Counted from the first letter of the stretch, positions 34,095 to 44,271 are shown. The stretch is 64,000 nt of DNA from Muriicola sp. Z0-33 (GCF_026126425.1 NZ_JAFMPW010000010.1:98138-162137); one strand, 5' to 3'. Program-made: numbers and translations. The notes: generated by a model not told the origin, from the letters alone.

Positions 34095-35348
34095 TTATTT
34101 GCTGTATAAGCGATAGTAGTACCATGAAGCGATCCCGCCTATAAAGGCAAAAATTGCCAACATCCAGAACACATGCTGATGCCCTTCCGCTCCTGGGGAA
34201 TTATCCAGGAGATACCCCATCGCCGGTCCGGCAAAAATATCTGGCGTATACCCCACAATTGAAATAAGGCCCACAGCCGTACCGGTAAGCACCAGCGGAA
34301 TTTTTCCTTTCTGCATTACGGCAAAGTAGAGCGAACGCGCCGCATAAACCCCTGATGCCACTATCAGAATAGAAAGAAAAAATAATATAGTTGCAGAAGC
34401 ATTAATTATGCCCGTTGCGAACAAAACAGATCCCAGAAATGCAACCACAAAGCTTATAAATAACCAGATGGTGGTTTCAGATCTGTCTGCCATAATGCCG
34501 ATAAACACCCCAACCACCGGACGGACAAAAAGCAGAAAAGTGCCCACCGAGGCAGATTGTACCTGGTCATAATGCATAACGTCCTGGGCATAAAGTGAAA
34601 ACACATCCGTGATTTTGTAGCCTACATAAGCACAAAGAATGATGATCATCAGTAGTCCAACCGATGGTAACCTGGCTACCTGCCGTATCTGTGACAAGGT
34701 AATTTTCTCTAATATGATTTCTTTCTCAACATCACCCTCCAATTTCATAAATAACCAAATCAGTATGCCAACAAGAACGACAATTGCCGAAGAGAACAAG
34801 ATTACAGATTTGAATGCCGCCCTGCTCTCTGAGAGTGTTAATTCCGAAATTTCTGTGGTTATGAATAACGAAAAAATAAGCACCCCCATTGCGCCAAACA
34901 AGGCCCCAACCAAACCACGACCCCCATCCAAAAATCCAAATGCTTTCCCCTGGGAGGCTGTTCCGCCCCAGAATCTTGTGGCCTTTATCATGGGAGCCCA
35001 AAATAAAAATATGGTAGTGAAACCCCAATAGCCATAAAGTATTTTTAGCACTGTATAGCTCGGAAATGTGGCGTATACCAAACCTCCTGCGGCTGTCATC
35101 CACAAAGCTATGGCCATTAATTTTCTAGGGGCAATTTTATCGGCCAATGGCCCTCCTAAAACATACGACAGCAATGCCACAAGGCCATATACCGAATAAC
35201 AAATACCTAACTCTACATTGTTGAGTTCAAAAGTATTCAAAACGGTTGGCCGAAAAACCCGGGCAAGAACAAATGGAAGTATAAATACAGACTCTCCGGC
35301 TAATATGAGCAGAAAGAGATAGTACCAGGGCGGTTTTTTTTGGTTCAT
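34095..35348 (-). CDS. Major facilitator superfamily transporter
   Basis: A 417-residue inner-membrane protein with about 12 hydrophobic segments. The MFS loop 2-3 signature appears as GGPLADKIAPRKLMA. The second half carries a related loop, GIMADRSETT. The sequence resembles organic-solute permeases but the substrate is not apparent. The ATG at 35346-35348 (MNQKKPPWYYLFLL) is preferred; an extra 11 residues upstream would precede the first helix without purpose. It is a single gene, convergent with htpG. Confidence 0.88.
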   Translation of the reverse strand: MNQKKPPWYYLFLLILAGESVFILPFVLARVFRPTVLNTFELNNVELGICYSVYGLVALLSYVLGGPLADKIAPRKLMAIALWMTAAGGLVYATFPSYTVLKILYGYWGFTTIFLFWAPMIKATRFWGGTASQGKAFGFLDGGRGLVGALFGAMGVLIFSLFITTEISELTLSESRAAFKSVILFSSAIVVLVGILIWLFMKLEGDVEKEIILEKITLSQIRQVARLPSVGLLMIIILCAYVGYKITDVFSLYAQDVMHYDQVQSASVGTFLLFVRPVVGVFIGIMADRSETTIWLFISFVVAFLGSVLFATGIINASATILFFLSILIVASGVYAARSLYFAVMQKGKIPLVLTGTAVGLISIVGYTPDIFAGPAMGYLLDNSPGAEGHQHVFWMLAIFAFIGGIASWYYYRLYSK

Positions 35349-35503
35349 AGTACTTAGGTGCTTAAAGATAGGTAATTGCAACTATCTTACCATGACTGCC
35401 AGATTCTTTTATAAAGAGAGAAAATAATTGTGAAAAAGTGATCCCTAAACTGTAACAATCCCAAATATTAATGATCTTTATAACCATTCAATCAAAGACA
35501 TCA

Positions 35504-36424
35504 ATGATGATATTCAAAACAATTCGTATAAGCTCTTTGTTTATACTGCTCCCGTTATTTATAAATGCACAAGCCGAGAAGGCGTTTAATGGTATTGAAT
35601 TAGGATCACCTCTGGAGGTGGTCTCGGACAAATTAGACGAAATTTCGGAAACAACTAAAGTCATTACTATAGACCTTCCAAGTTTTCCCCTGGCAAAGGA
35701 CAAAGAAACACATTTGGTCTGCACTAATATTACCACAGCATCGGGCATTATCCAAAGGACCGTTTTCACATTTGCCGATGATAAGCTGGTCTATATTGAA
35801 GCAAAGGGCAACGCGATAGCCACTTTTACTAAAAATCGCAAAGACACGGCTTCTATTTATATGGATTATAGTATCTACTCCAGGGATAAATTACTCCTGA
35901 ATAAGAAAAAGGACGTTGCATGGATTATGAACAATGAGGCCATGCATGTTAATTTATTTACCTGGGAAAATCCTTATGCGGATCCCCATTATAAGAAAAC
36001 GAGTACAGCAGAAGCCAAGAATGTTATCCCTCCCTTTTTAAAAATGGGGGCGTCCATGGAGGAAATAAAACCATTAATTGAAGCGAATAGTAAATTTATA
36101 GCAGTAGAGGAATTAGATGGGAACGATCCTAATGCCCAGATTCAGATCAATGGCTTTGGCGTAGATTATATGGGGTTTCCAAGAAAAATTGAGGCCAGGT
36201 TTGGAGACAATAAGCTCAATGTGGTATGGATCCTAAGTGGAAAAGGAGAAGAAGACAGAATTCGTAAGGCTTTGATAGCCCAATATGGGGAAGCAATATA
36301 TACCAATGATGAATGGGAGATTTTTAATGACTGGCAGGTAGGCCTGAGAAAAGACAAACCCGAGGTTTTACTTATGGAAAAACAAATAGGTTTATCGTAT
36401 AAATCCAGTTATTTTAAGCAATAG
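35504..36424 (+). CDS. Secreted protein of unknown function
   Basis: A protein of about 306 residues with a clear signal peptide (SSLFILLPLFINAQA). The mature part begins EKAFNGIELGSPLEVV, and a second, similar opening occurs later (PPFLKMGASMEEIKPLI), suggesting two related half-domains of mixed alpha/beta character. No known motif, lipobox or membrane helix. ATG codons at 35504 and 35507 are equally possible starts; the earlier frame adds a hydrophilic extension. It is divergent from the MFS gene. Confidence 0.7.
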   Translation: MMIFKTIRISSLFILLPLFINAQAEKAFNGIELGSPLEVVSDKLDEISETTKVITIDLPSFPLAKDKETHLVCTNITTASGIIQRTVFTFADDKLVYIEAKGNAIATFTKNRKDTASIYMDYSIYSRDKLLLNKKKDVAWIMNNEAMHVNLFTWENPYADPHYKKTSTAEAKNVIPPFLKMGASMEEIKPLIEANSKFIAVEELDGNDPNAQIQINGFGVDYMGFPRKIEARFGDNKLNVVWILSGKGEEDRIRKALIAQYGEAIYTNDEWEIFNDWQVGLRKDKPEVLLMEKQIGLSYKSSYFKQ

Positions 36425-36470
36425 CAATTTACTTTTTCAATCCATTGTAATTTTAGCACACAGATGTTTC

Positions 36471-36869
36471 TTATTCATGTAGCTTAATCCATTCCACATT
36501 ATTATCTGCAGAAAACTTTACGACTAATGATTTGGTGTGTAGTGGCCAAAACCCGAGCCTTGTCTGGTTAACGGTATAATATAAATAGCCTTCATTACGC
36601 CTGTCGGGTGCTCCCAGCAGGTCTAAGATTGCACTTTCATTAAGGGTTCTTAGGTCATTGTCGTAAAGGAGGGCGTTGACCATCTGGTCCCGGTAAGGAT
36701 AGTTATCTTCTTCCTTTACCCTCCATTTTACCGAGTCGAATATAACTTCTGTGCCATCCTTACTGGTAGGGCTATCAGCGCTGTCCTCCTTACATGAAAC
36801 GGAGCATATTGCGATGATGCTGCCACCAATTATAATAAGTTTAGCACGTACTGAGAGAGGCCAGAACAT
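36471..36869 (-). CDS. Small lipoprotein with a BamE/SmpA-like pattern
   Basis: About 132 residues with a lipobox (AICSVSC) after a hydrophobic helix. The mature part includes a segment reminiscent of the BamE/SmpA fold: LNESAILDLLGAPDRR followed by YLYYTVNQTRLGFW. This supports an envelope role but not a specific one. The ATG at 36867-36869 is chosen; a TTG at 36914 would add 15 residues before the signal sequence. It is convergent with the preceding secreted protein, and its stop codon lies 46 bp from that gene's stop. Confidence 0.65.
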   Translation of the reverse strand: MFWPLSVRAKLIIIGGSIIAICSVSCKEDSADSPTSKDGTEVIFDSVKWRVKEEDNYPYRDQMVNALLYDNDLRTLNESAILDLLGAPDRRNEGYLYYTVNQTRLGFWPLHTKSLVVKFSADNNVEWIKLHE

Positions 36870-36963
36870 TCTGGTCAATGACCTGCTATAATTATTTGCT
36901 GTATCGGTTTTCAAAGATCAATATCTAAAATCAAACAGTGGTAGACGCCTATTCCTTTAAAAT

Positions 36964-38577
36964 TTATTCCCTGGCTGCCTTAAACTCACTTGTTTTGTAC
37001 CATTTTGGGAAATAATCCTCATTAGACAATTTATACCCCACTTCAAAAAGTAGCTGTGCATCCAGTCGTATTCCACTTAACTCTGTTGTATTCTTATCAT
37101 ACTCGTCAGAGGGCTGATGGTAGGCGGTTGCCCGGTATTGATCATTTAGTTGTTTAATTTCTGCAACGCTTTTCTCAAAACCTTCATAAGAACCACTGGC
37201 ATAAAGGGCAGGGATACCAATTTTGGCAAAATTAAAATGATCTGATCGGTAAAAGTACCCCTTTTCTGATTCAGGATCGGGAATAATATATCGTCCTTGT
37301 TTTTCTGCCGCTTCCTTTGCATATTCGTCCATTTCGGATTGCCCGAAACCTGTTATTGTTAAATCTTTCATGGGACCCGGGCTGTAAAATGCGTCCAGAT
37401 TTATGTTCGCCACAGATTTTTGAGGTGTATAAATCGGGTTTTCCGCATAGAAAGCTGAACCTAACAGGCCCTGTTCTTCAGCGGTAACGGCAATTAATAC
37501 AATTGAGCGTCTTTGGGGTGGGGATTTTTTAAATGCCTCTGCTAAGGCCAATAAACAAGCAGTACCCGAGGCGTTATCCACCGCCCCATTGTAAATAGAG
37601 TCATTGTTAATTGCCCTTCCTACACCAAAATGATCCCAATGTGCTGAATAAATAATGTATTCATCCTTAAGATCCGTTCCCGGTAAAAGCGCAATGACAT
37701 TTTTAGAACGGTCTCGCTTAATCTTATTTGTGATTTTTACTGAGCCACTTAATCCCAAGGGTATTGGAGAGAAGTCCTTATTTCTTGCAATTTCTGAATA
37801 GTCCTTGTTTTCGATAACAGCTGCCTCAAACAACTTATTTGCGCTTTCATTGCTTATCCATCCCTGGACATTTACAACAGGTATATTGCTCTCCAAACTC
37901 AATTTTGATCCGCTCCAGCCAGATTGCACCACGTTCCATCCGTATGAAGCAGGCTCTGTATCATGAATGATTAGCACCCCGGCAGCTCCCTGTCTTGCTG
38001 CTTCTTCGTATTTGTAAGTCCACCGGCCGTAATAGGTCATTTCATTTCCCTTAAATAGTGTGGAATCACCCGAATTGAATCCCGGATCATTAACCAATAC
38101 TACTGCAGTTTTTCCTTTCCAGTCTATCCCTTCATAATCGTTCCAATCGTACTCCGGCGCTACTATGCCATATCCTGCAAAAACAAATTCAGAATTGTCC
38201 AGAGCTACTTCCGGTTGTGCTTTTTTTGTGGTGATGGCAAAATCTTCAAAATATTCGAGCTCAAAATTCTGATTATCCCCAGTGATCCGCATTTTTTCAG
38301 AAGGAGTTCCTGTAATTTCAACCATAGGGACTTCCTGAAAAAAGCTCTCTCCATTCCCTGGTAATAGGCCTAGTTTTGAAAATTCCTCTTCCAGATAATT
38401 CACTGTCTTTACTTCTCCTTCCGTAAAAGGTTTTCTTCCCAGAAAATCATCGGATGCCAGTTGTTCTATATGCTTTCCGATAGTAGCACTACTTACTTCT
38501 GCCAATTGTTTCTCCTTTGACCCGGTTTGACAACCAATGAGTACTACGATAAATACGATGCTTAGAAAATTCTTCAT
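36964..38577 (-). CDS. Secreted M28-family zinc aminopeptidase with PA domain
   Basis: A 537-residue exported peptidase with a probable lipobox (VLIGCQ, about residues 12-17). A protease-associated domain sits in the first half (FAGYGIVAPEYDW, GAAGVLIIHDTEPASYGW). The M28 core carries the di-zinc ligands in SAHWDHFG, DNASGTACLL, TAEEQGLLGS and, near the C terminus, SDHFNFAKIGIPAL. It probably removes N-terminal residues from peptides outside the cytoplasm, a nutrient-scavenging role. It lies 33 bp before the end of the bestrophin gene in the same direction. Confidence 0.92.
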   Translation of the reverse strand: MKNFLSIVFIVVLIGCQTGSKEKQLAEVSSATIGKHIEQLASDDFLGRKPFTEGEVKTVNYLEEEFSKLGLLPGNGESFFQEVPMVEITGTPSEKMRITGDNQNFELEYFEDFAITTKKAQPEVALDNSEFVFAGYGIVAPEYDWNDYEGIDWKGKTAVVLVNDPGFNSGDSTLFKGNEMTYYGRWTYKYEEAARQGAAGVLIIHDTEPASYGWNVVQSGWSGSKLSLESNIPVVNVQGWISNESANKLFEAAVIENKDYSEIARNKDFSPIPLGLSGSVKITNKIKRDRSKNVIALLPGTDLKDEYIIYSAHWDHFGVGRAINNDSIYNGAVDNASGTACLLALAEAFKKSPPQRRSIVLIAVTAEEQGLLGSAFYAENPIYTPQKSVANINLDAFYSPGPMKDLTITGFGQSEMDEYAKEAAEKQGRYIIPDPESEKGYFYRSDHFNFAKIGIPALYASGSYEGFEKSVAEIKQLNDQYRATAYHQPSDEYDKNTTELSGIRLDAQLLFEVGYKLSNEDYFPKWYKTSEFKAARE

Positions 38578-38610
38578 ATTGATATTTAAATTTGACTTTT
38601 TTAAACGATA

Positions 38611-39666
38611 TTAAAATTGCACACCATAATCTTCCGGGAACTGGGTAGGGATATCTGTTTTGTCTTCCCCAAGATTTTGTCTCAGGTCTATTTCAATCCC
38701 TCTGGCAATAGTTGAAATAGGAACATCATTGGCAGTGCCCTCAAAAGGGTTTTCCCCAGTTCTCCCAATACGTTCCATGGTGTGGAAGATCCAGGCCACT
38801 GCCACATAAATTGGGATTACCAACAATACAAATAAGTTACCTATTAAGGGCTGAGTTTCCATTATGCCTTTACCTATATCTATAAATTGCGGTACCAGGG
38901 CTATGGGCAACAATAAAAGAAGCAACCACATAAAATAGTGGTTCAGCGTTGCGTATTGTCTAGGGTAAGGAAAATTCTTGATTCTTTCAGTCTTTCCCTG
39001 AAGTGTAAAAAGTTCTTCAACCACCCCTTCAAGTTGCAAAAATGAAAACTCCCAAATAAGTCCTTCTTCCTTCAATGCCCTCATATGATGCGACTGCAAA
39101 TAAAGTAAAGCTGTCTGACGGTTGTCCTTACTCATGACATAATTAAGGTCCTCCTCAGAGAGATATGGCTTTAAATCATCTTCTAGCGAAGCCTTTTTCT
39201 CCGGTGGCAAAATTCCCCATTCCGTATTTGTTTTATGCTTGCTGGTGGTTTCCCATGTTTTTCGGTTCCTCATGGCATGTCTTAATGCGGTCATCCAGGC
39301 AATGTGCCTGTAGGTCAGCGCCTTTACTTCTGAAGTAATTCTTGTCTCCGGCATGGCCTGAACAACATGTTCATTTGTAATCATGTCCTGAATGAAAACC
39401 CCAAATGTGCGTGATGTATTTACAATTCCGCCCCAGATCTTTCTGGCTTCCCAGATCCTGCCGTAAACTGCATTATTCTGAAATCCAATAACAAAGGCCA
39501 CTGCCGTACCAATCAGAGCCATCGGGGTCCATGGAATTCTGAACCAATCTAAATCCAAAAAATAATAAAGGGCTACCCATATTGCTATAATGACAAAAAA
39601 CACCAATGTTTCAAATCGGGTCCATTGTACCATTTGTAAAGTACTATATACTCTTCTTGTGTACAT
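38611..39666 (-). CDS. Bestrophin-family membrane channel protein
   Basis: A 351-residue inner-membrane protein of the bestrophin/RFP-TM (YneE) family. Four membrane segments are visible at about 20-60 and 240-300. Family landmarks are FRIPWTPMALIGTAVAFVIGF, NNAVYGRIWEARKIWGG and NPFEGTANDVP, the last being the conserved acidic motif near the C terminus. Bacterial bestrophins conduct ions, with cation selectivity shown for at least one. It is followed 33 bp later by the M28 peptidase. Confidence 0.92.
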   Translation of the reverse strand: MYTRRVYSTLQMVQWTRFETLVFFVIIAIWVALYYFLDLDWFRIPWTPMALIGTAVAFVIGFQNNAVYGRIWEARKIWGGIVNTSRTFGVFIQDMITNEHVVQAMPETRITSEVKALTYRHIAWMTALRHAMRNRKTWETTSKHKTNTEWGILPPEKKASLEDDLKPYLSEEDLNYVMSKDNRQTALLYLQSHHMRALKEEGLIWEFSFLQLEGVVEELFTLQGKTERIKNFPYPRQYATLNHYFMWLLLLLLPIALVPQFIDIGKGIMETQPLIGNLFVLLVIPIYVAVAWIFHTMERIGRTGENPFEGTANDVPISTIARGIEIDLRQNLGEDKTDIPTQFPEDYGVQF

Positions 39667-39850
39667 AAGCTATTTATTCGTTACGGTGATATTGCAATAA
39701 TAGCCAAATTATCCGGCCAGATCAAATGCCCGTAATTTTCTTAATATGGGAACTTAGCTTATCAATATAAATTCACTATAAATTGAGTTTACAGACAAAT
39801 TTATGACCAGATTCAAGGAATTTCAGGACTAATTTTTGAAAAGATCAGAT

Positions 39851-40561
39851 TTAGTCTTCCAATTGAAAATCTATAGTAGAAACCACCCTAACTATCTTAA
39901 TTTCCGGCGTATTTTCATCCCTGTCATTGATAGAGAACAAACCCTGCCTGGCAATACGGATATTACCAACTTCTGCATTGGAGTCTTTGGCGAATTTCTC
40001 GGCAACCTCCCTGGCATTTTTAGTAGCTTCTTCTATCATAGATGGTTTCAGCTCATTTAAGCCGGTGAAAATATATTCAATTGGCCTCCAGGTATTCTTA
40101 GAGCCTATTAAAATGCCTTTAGATATTAATTCCAGAGATGCTGACAGCGCTTTCTGAAGTCTTTCTATATCATTGGTCCTAACAGTAAATTCTGATTTAG
40201 CCAGATATCTGAACTCTACATTCCGTTGTCCCGAATTATATAAATTGGCCCGTGCGTCGCTAATATTTGTACTACCCCTGGTAAGGTCGTTTTGGTCAAA
40301 ACCCTGACTTATAAAAAAGTCGTACACCGCACTACTTTGTGTTTCGATACTTTCCTTTAGTACCCCCAAATTGTTCCCTGTAAGCGTAATATTTATTGGC
40401 CAAACCGCCAAATCTGCCTTTACTTCCCTTTCGGAAAGACCTTTGACCGTTACATAGCGGTCATATTTCTTTCCGGTTTTATGCATGTTTCCAACAAAGA
40501 ATCCTGCTATAACAATAGCTAAACATATAATTGCAATTTTTAACCAACCTATATTATTCAT
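39851..40561 (-). CDS. SIMPL-domain protein
   Basis: A 236-residue protein with an N-terminal membrane anchor (LKIAIICLAIVIAGFFVG) and a SIMPL/DUF541 domain (VTVKGLSEREVKADLAVW at the start). Related proteins form oligomeric barrels at the membrane or in the periplasm and have been linked to oxidative-stress protection, but the biochemical role is unknown. A 216-bp gap without a visible gene separates it from the amino-acid permease upstream, and a further 184-bp gap from the bestrophin gene. Confidence 0.88.
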   Translation of the reverse strand: MNNIGWLKIAIICLAIVIAGFFVGNMHKTGKKYDRYVTVKGLSEREVKADLAVWPINITLTGNNLGVLKESIETQSSAVYDFFISQGFDQNDLTRGSTNISDARANLYNSGQRNVEFRYLAKSEFTVRTNDIERLQKALSASLELISKGILIGSKNTWRPIEYIFTGLNELKPSMIEEATKNAREVAEKFAKDSNAEVGNIRIARQGLFSINDRDENTPEIKIVRVVSTIDFQLED

Positions 40562-40777
40562 ACTGATATTTTTAGTTTCAAACTTCTTGATTTCCGTAGC
40601 CCAGACGCCATATTAATAATCTCTATTATGGCTGGTAATCTAATCTAAACCCTTTTTACAATAGAAAAAGTACCACCTGAGCCCTTGATTAATTCTAACA
40701 CGGAGTTATGCGATTGAAAGCAACAAAGATCGGGCCGAAACGCAATAGAAATTTAATTGAATATAAAACTAAACCTT

Positions 40778-42088
40778 TTATTCCCTCTTGTTCTTTACCC
40801 ATTTCATAGTTAAATAAAGACCACATAAAAAAGCAATAAAAATTAGAGTGGAAAGTATTTCCCATTTACTCAGACTGGTCAGTAACCAAACTATAGCTCC
40901 AATACCAATAATAGGAATAAATAGCCCTCCAGGGACTTTGAACGACTTTTCTTCTGCTGGTGTTGGTTGCTTTCTTAGTTTAATTGTTGCAAAAATGACC
41001 ATTAGGTAAATAAGCAAAATAGCGGCACTCGCCAATACCGCTAATTCACGGAAGCCTCCCGACACAGAAAAAATAAATATTAATCCGGTAAAGCAAATTA
41101 TGGCCCAGTAAGGAGTAGTAAATTTGGGGTGAATCTTGCCCAGAAACTTGGGAAAGAGTCCGTCTTTAGAACCGGCATAAAGTACTCTTGGAGTATTCAT
41201 TACATCACTGCTGACAGCTCCATAACAAGATATAGCCGCAGCAATTAACAGTATAGTACTCCCGGCCGCTCCGACAATCTTTTCTGCTACTGCGGCCAAA
41301 GGTGCATCTTTGTAAGCTACCATTTCAATACCCAAAATTCCCTGAGTGACAGTTTGCAGTAGTAAATAAATTATGAGTACCACCGCTCCTCCAAGTAAAA
41401 TACCAAATGGGATGGTACGCTTGGGATTTCTTATTTCGCCACTGGCGCCCAAGGCTGTTTCAAAACCGGCAAATGCAAAAAATAAAACCAGCGTCGTATT
41501 GCCAAATGTGCTGACTGAGGGCAAATGTTCCCACTGAAGATTTTCAGAATTTATAAGACCAAAACCAAGGAAGATTATACACAATAGCGGTATTATTTTA
41601 ATGACAGTAATCCATTTTACAAACATTACCCCTTCTTTGACACCTCTAACATTGGTCAGCACCAGAAATCCAAGCAGCCCAAAATAGAATAGGGCACGTA
41701 CCCATGGCAGTGCAAATACCGGGAAGAGTACCGCCAGAGAATCGGCAATAATATTCATGAGTGCAGCGCTTCCCAAAATACTCCATCCAAATACCGCAAG
41801 CCAATTCACAATAAAACCGGCAAATTCTCCAAAAGCTGCCACTACATAGGCATAACTTCCCCCGGATTTTGTGACACGGGTTCCGATTTCGGCATAACAG
41901 AGCATTATTGTGGCCATCATGATGCCACAAAACACATAGGCATATATACTAAAGGCACCCAGTTCTACCCCTACTATGGCTGGTAGTGCAAAAATCCCCG
42001 CACCAACAGTACAATTAACAATATTGAAAGACAGGCCAGTAATGCCTACCACTCGTTTTAATCCTTCTTCATTCTTTGGTTTGGTCAT
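40778..42088 (-). CDS. APC-family amino-acid permease
   Basis: A 436-residue inner-membrane transporter with 12 hydrophobic segments. The APC fingerprints are NCTVGAGIFALPAIVG in helix 1, the FAFAGFETALGASGEIRNPKR-like stretch in the middle (helix 6 region) and TPRVLYAGSKDGLFPKFLG between helices 8 and 9. It likely takes up or exchanges an amino acid; the substrate cannot be read from sequence. No partner gene is adjacent. Confidence 0.92.
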   Translation of the reverse strand: MTKPKNEEGLKRVVGITGLSFNIVNCTVGAGIFALPAIVGVELGAFSIYAYVFCGIMMATIMLCYAEIGTRVTKSGGSYAYVVAAFGEFAGFIVNWLAVFGWSILGSAALMNIIADSLAVLFPVFALPWVRALFYFGLLGFLVLTNVRGVKEGVMFVKWITVIKIIPLLCIIFLGFGLINSENLQWEHLPSVSTFGNTTLVLFFAFAGFETALGASGEIRNPKRTIPFGILLGGAVVLIIYLLLQTVTQGILGIEMVAYKDAPLAAVAEKIVGAAGSTILLIAAAISCYGAVSSDVMNTPRVLYAGSKDGLFPKFLGKIHPKFTTPYWAIICFTGLIFIFSVSGGFRELAVLASAAILLIYLMVIFATIKLRKQPTPAEEKSFKVPGGLFIPIIGIGAIVWLLTSLSKWEILSTLIFIAFLCGLYLTMKWVKNKRE

Positions 42089-42282
42089 TTTGGTTGAAGT
42101 TTGGCGGTGAAGATATAGAAGTAAATTGGAATAAAAACTTAAGACCAGAATTAAAATGGTTGGTTATGTTGATAAAAGTAGAATTAGAATTGTAGTCTAC
42201 TAGCCAGGTTCAGTAGCACCCTCTTCGCCCCATTAAACTGAAAGTTTTAGCAGCCATTTTTTCTGCAAATTTTAATTAGTAA

Positions 42283-42930
42283 TCAAATTCGTTTATTGAG
42301 CCATTCTGTAAATTCCGGTATTGTATAGAATATTCCATCGGGTTCAAGTGCTAATAATTTATGCGGTTCGGCGCTAGTAGCCCAGGCTGCCGCAATGGCC
42401 TGGATGCCAACCTCACGACTTGCAATGATATCACTTGGGTGATCTCCCACATATACCAATTCTTCTTTGGCAATATCACCGAAGGAATGCATAACCGCCT
42501 TAATCCCGTCGGGCTTTCTGGGTCCGTACGGACTGCCCGTTTCTATTTGTTCAAAATATTGCTTTATCTTAAACTGTTTCAGTGATAATTCGGTACTGAA
42601 ATTGCCTTTACCAGTTACCATTGCAGTCCTGACCTTATTTTCATTAAGGGACTGGAGTAATTCTGTAATTCCACCAAAGGGTGAAGAACACATGGAATGA
42701 AGTGCCTCGTAATGATATAAATAGTCTTTAATTCCTCTTTGGTAATGATTGGGCGCCAACGCCATGATAGTTCCTTCTTCCGAAGGGCCAAAAGTTGCTA
42801 CAATTTCTTCATCAGACAACGACCGATTAATCAGCGGTTCTATTGCCTTCTTAAAAGCCATGATGCAAAGTGGCAATGTATTGCCAACTGTTCCGTCTAA
42901 ATCAAATATGACGCCTCTGACTTTATCCAT
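42283..42930 (-). CDS. HAD-superfamily phosphatase (Gph/PGP-like)
   Basis: A 215-residue HAD hydrolase with a helical C1 cap. Motif I is FDLDGTVGNT with Asp10 and Asp12, motif II lies in TAMVTGKG, the motif III lysine in GPRKPDGIKA, and motif IV in VYVGDHPSDIIAS. It resembles phosphoglycolate phosphatase and pyrophosphatase PpaX, but the substrate is open. The ATG at 42928-42930 is natural. It is divergent from the DoxX-like gene. Confidence 0.88.
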   Translation of the reverse strand: MDKVRGVIFDLDGTVGNTLPLCIMAFKKAIEPLINRSLSDEEIVATFGPSEEGTIMALAPNHYQRGIKDYLYHYEALHSMCSSPFGGITELLQSLNENKVRTAMVTGKGNFSTELSLKQFKIKQYFEQIETGSPYGPRKPDGIKAVMHSFGDIAKEELVYVGDHPSDIIASREVGIQAIAAAWATSAEPHKLLALEPDGIFYTIPEFTEWLNKRI

Positions 42931-43088
42931 AATTGGTATTTGTTAAATGTCATGCCTCCCCACAAGTATTTTTCAGTAACTCGTGCCTTGCCAGGCGTTA
43001 GCTGGTATCTTCTTAAAGATACTCATCCTGATACTATTATTGCCAAAACCCTTCGATGCTTTATATCAATTAGCATTATATTTACTTT

Positions 43089-43463
43089 ATGACCTATCCC
43101 TGGCACTTTTATCTTATGGCTGTGATGTACATAGTCGCCGGAATATTTCATTTTGTAAAACCCAAGGCCTATTTACGGATTATGCCCAGATACCTGCCAA
43201 AGCACAAACTTCTGGTTTTTCTTAGCGGGGTGGTAGAAATTATTCTGGGTGTTACCCTCAGTGTTCCTGAATTTACGGCCGTGGCTATATATGGTGTAAT
43301 CCTCATGTTACTGGCCTTTATGCCGGTTCATATATATATGCTCCTAGAAAAAAAAGCGAATCTTGGTTTTCCCAAATGGCTATTGATCCTCAGAATAGCG
43401 TTACAATTTGGATTGATGTATTGGGCCTGGTATTATATGAGTATTGTGCCTGTAATGAATTAA
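43089..43463 (+). CDS. DoxX-like small membrane protein
   Basis: A 124-residue integral membrane protein with four hydrophobic segments. The opening HFYLMAVMYIVAGIFHFVKP and the pattern YLPKHKLLVFLSGVVEI are typical of the DoxX/YozB group. Members are linked to redox or quinone-dependent processes, but no function can be assigned here. It is followed 17 bp later by a HAD-like protein and is probably co-transcribed with it. Confidence 0.82.
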   Translation: MTYPWHFYLMAVMYIVAGIFHFVKPKAYLRIMPRYLPKHKLLVFLSGVVEIILGVTLSVPEFTAVAIYGVILMLLAFMPVHIYMLLEKKANLGFPKWLLILRIALQFGLMYWAWYYMSIVPVMN

Positions 43464-43480
43464 ATACTAATTTTAAGCTT

Positions 43481-43861
43481 ATGAAAACAATATTAGTAGA
43501 TGCCTGGAATACCTTTATTACTGAGCATGGCGTAGATACTGAGATCAAAAAAATGCTCGATGAATTTCGTGAGCCTAAGATCATTGTTACCAATGCCAAT
43601 AGCGAAGAGCAACAAAATCTTGGAATGGTAAACCTGCCCTATCCACTGTTTAGTATGTCTCATAATCCCAACAAACCAAATCCGGAATATTTTAAAGCCC
43701 TATTTAAGGAGTATGATCTAAATGCTGAAAATGTAATTTATTTTGAGCACCATCGGGATGCGGTTAAAACGGCACAATCTCTAGGAATTACCACTTACCA
43801 TTTTAACCATGAAGAAAGAAATATAGTTCTTTTGAAGGCTTTTATCACAGCTGCTCTTTAG
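43481..43861 (+). CDS. Short HAD-like protein
   Basis: A 126-residue protein with the HAD core but no cap domain. Motif I is VDAWNTF with Asp7 as nucleophile; the second Asp of DxD is Trp9, as in haloacid-dehalogenase-type DxYGT motifs. NANSEEQ resembles motif II, NPNKPNPEYF supplies the motif III lysine, and NVIYFEHHRDAVKTAQSLG the motif IV region, though without the usual GD. It may be catalytically weak or regulatory. The start at 43481 is chosen because motif I begins right after it. It overlaps the convergent anti-sigma gene by 4 bp. Confidence 0.75.
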   Translation: MKTILVDAWNTFITEHGVDTEIKKMLDEFREPKIIVTNANSEEQQNLGMVNLPYPLFSMSHNPNKPNPEYFKALFKEYDLNAENVIYFEHHRDAVKTAQSLGITTYHFNHEERNIVLLKAFITAAL

Positions 43862-44271
43862 GCATATTGCCTGTCTAGCCGCTGCTTAAAAAATAGCAGT
43901 TGAATGAACGCAAATATTCCGAAGATCAGGAAACCGTAGAAAAATATATTCGACACGGCCAAATTGGGAAGGGCGTCCATCAATTGTAATTCCGGAAGGG
44001 CTCCCATATTCATTTTTTCTAACCAGGCCAAATTAGAATCAAGATTGCCATATAGTGCAAAACCACTCAAGGCAACTAAAATTAAAGTCAATACCACCCA
44101 GCCGGCTTTGGAGATTAATGGCTTATAGGCCGTAGCAGTATCTATTTGAGTAGATACATCAATTTTAGAAAGCAGTGTTTTGGTGAAATCTGCTGATGGA
44201 CTTTCCAGGCCAATTTCTTTGACCGACTTTCTAATTAAATCATCCAGTTTTTTGTCTTTATTTGCTTCCAT
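43858..44271 (-). CDS. Putative membrane anti-sigma factor partner of the ECF sigma factor
   Basis: A 137-residue protein with a charged N-terminal cytoplasmic part (about residues 1-52; DDLIRKSVKEIGLESPSADFT) and two membrane helices at about 56-75 and 105-127. It starts 14 bp inside the end of the ECF sigma gene, an arrangement typical of sigma/anti-sigma pairs. No anti-sigma zinc motif is visible, so the assignment rests on context and topology. Confidence 0.65.
   Translation of the reverse strand: MEANKDKKLDDLIRKSVKEIGLESPSADFTKTLLSKIDVSTQIDTATAYKPLISKAGWVVLTLILVALSGFALYGNLDSNLAWLEKMNMGALPELQLMDALPNLAVSNIFFYGFLIFGIFAFIQLLFFKQRLDRQYA

Noticed and set aside
35453..35480. TGTAAC-N16-GATC upstream of the secreted protein at 35504, resembling the ECF-type element.
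   Set aside because: The second box is GATC rather than CGTC or CGTA, so only the first box matches.
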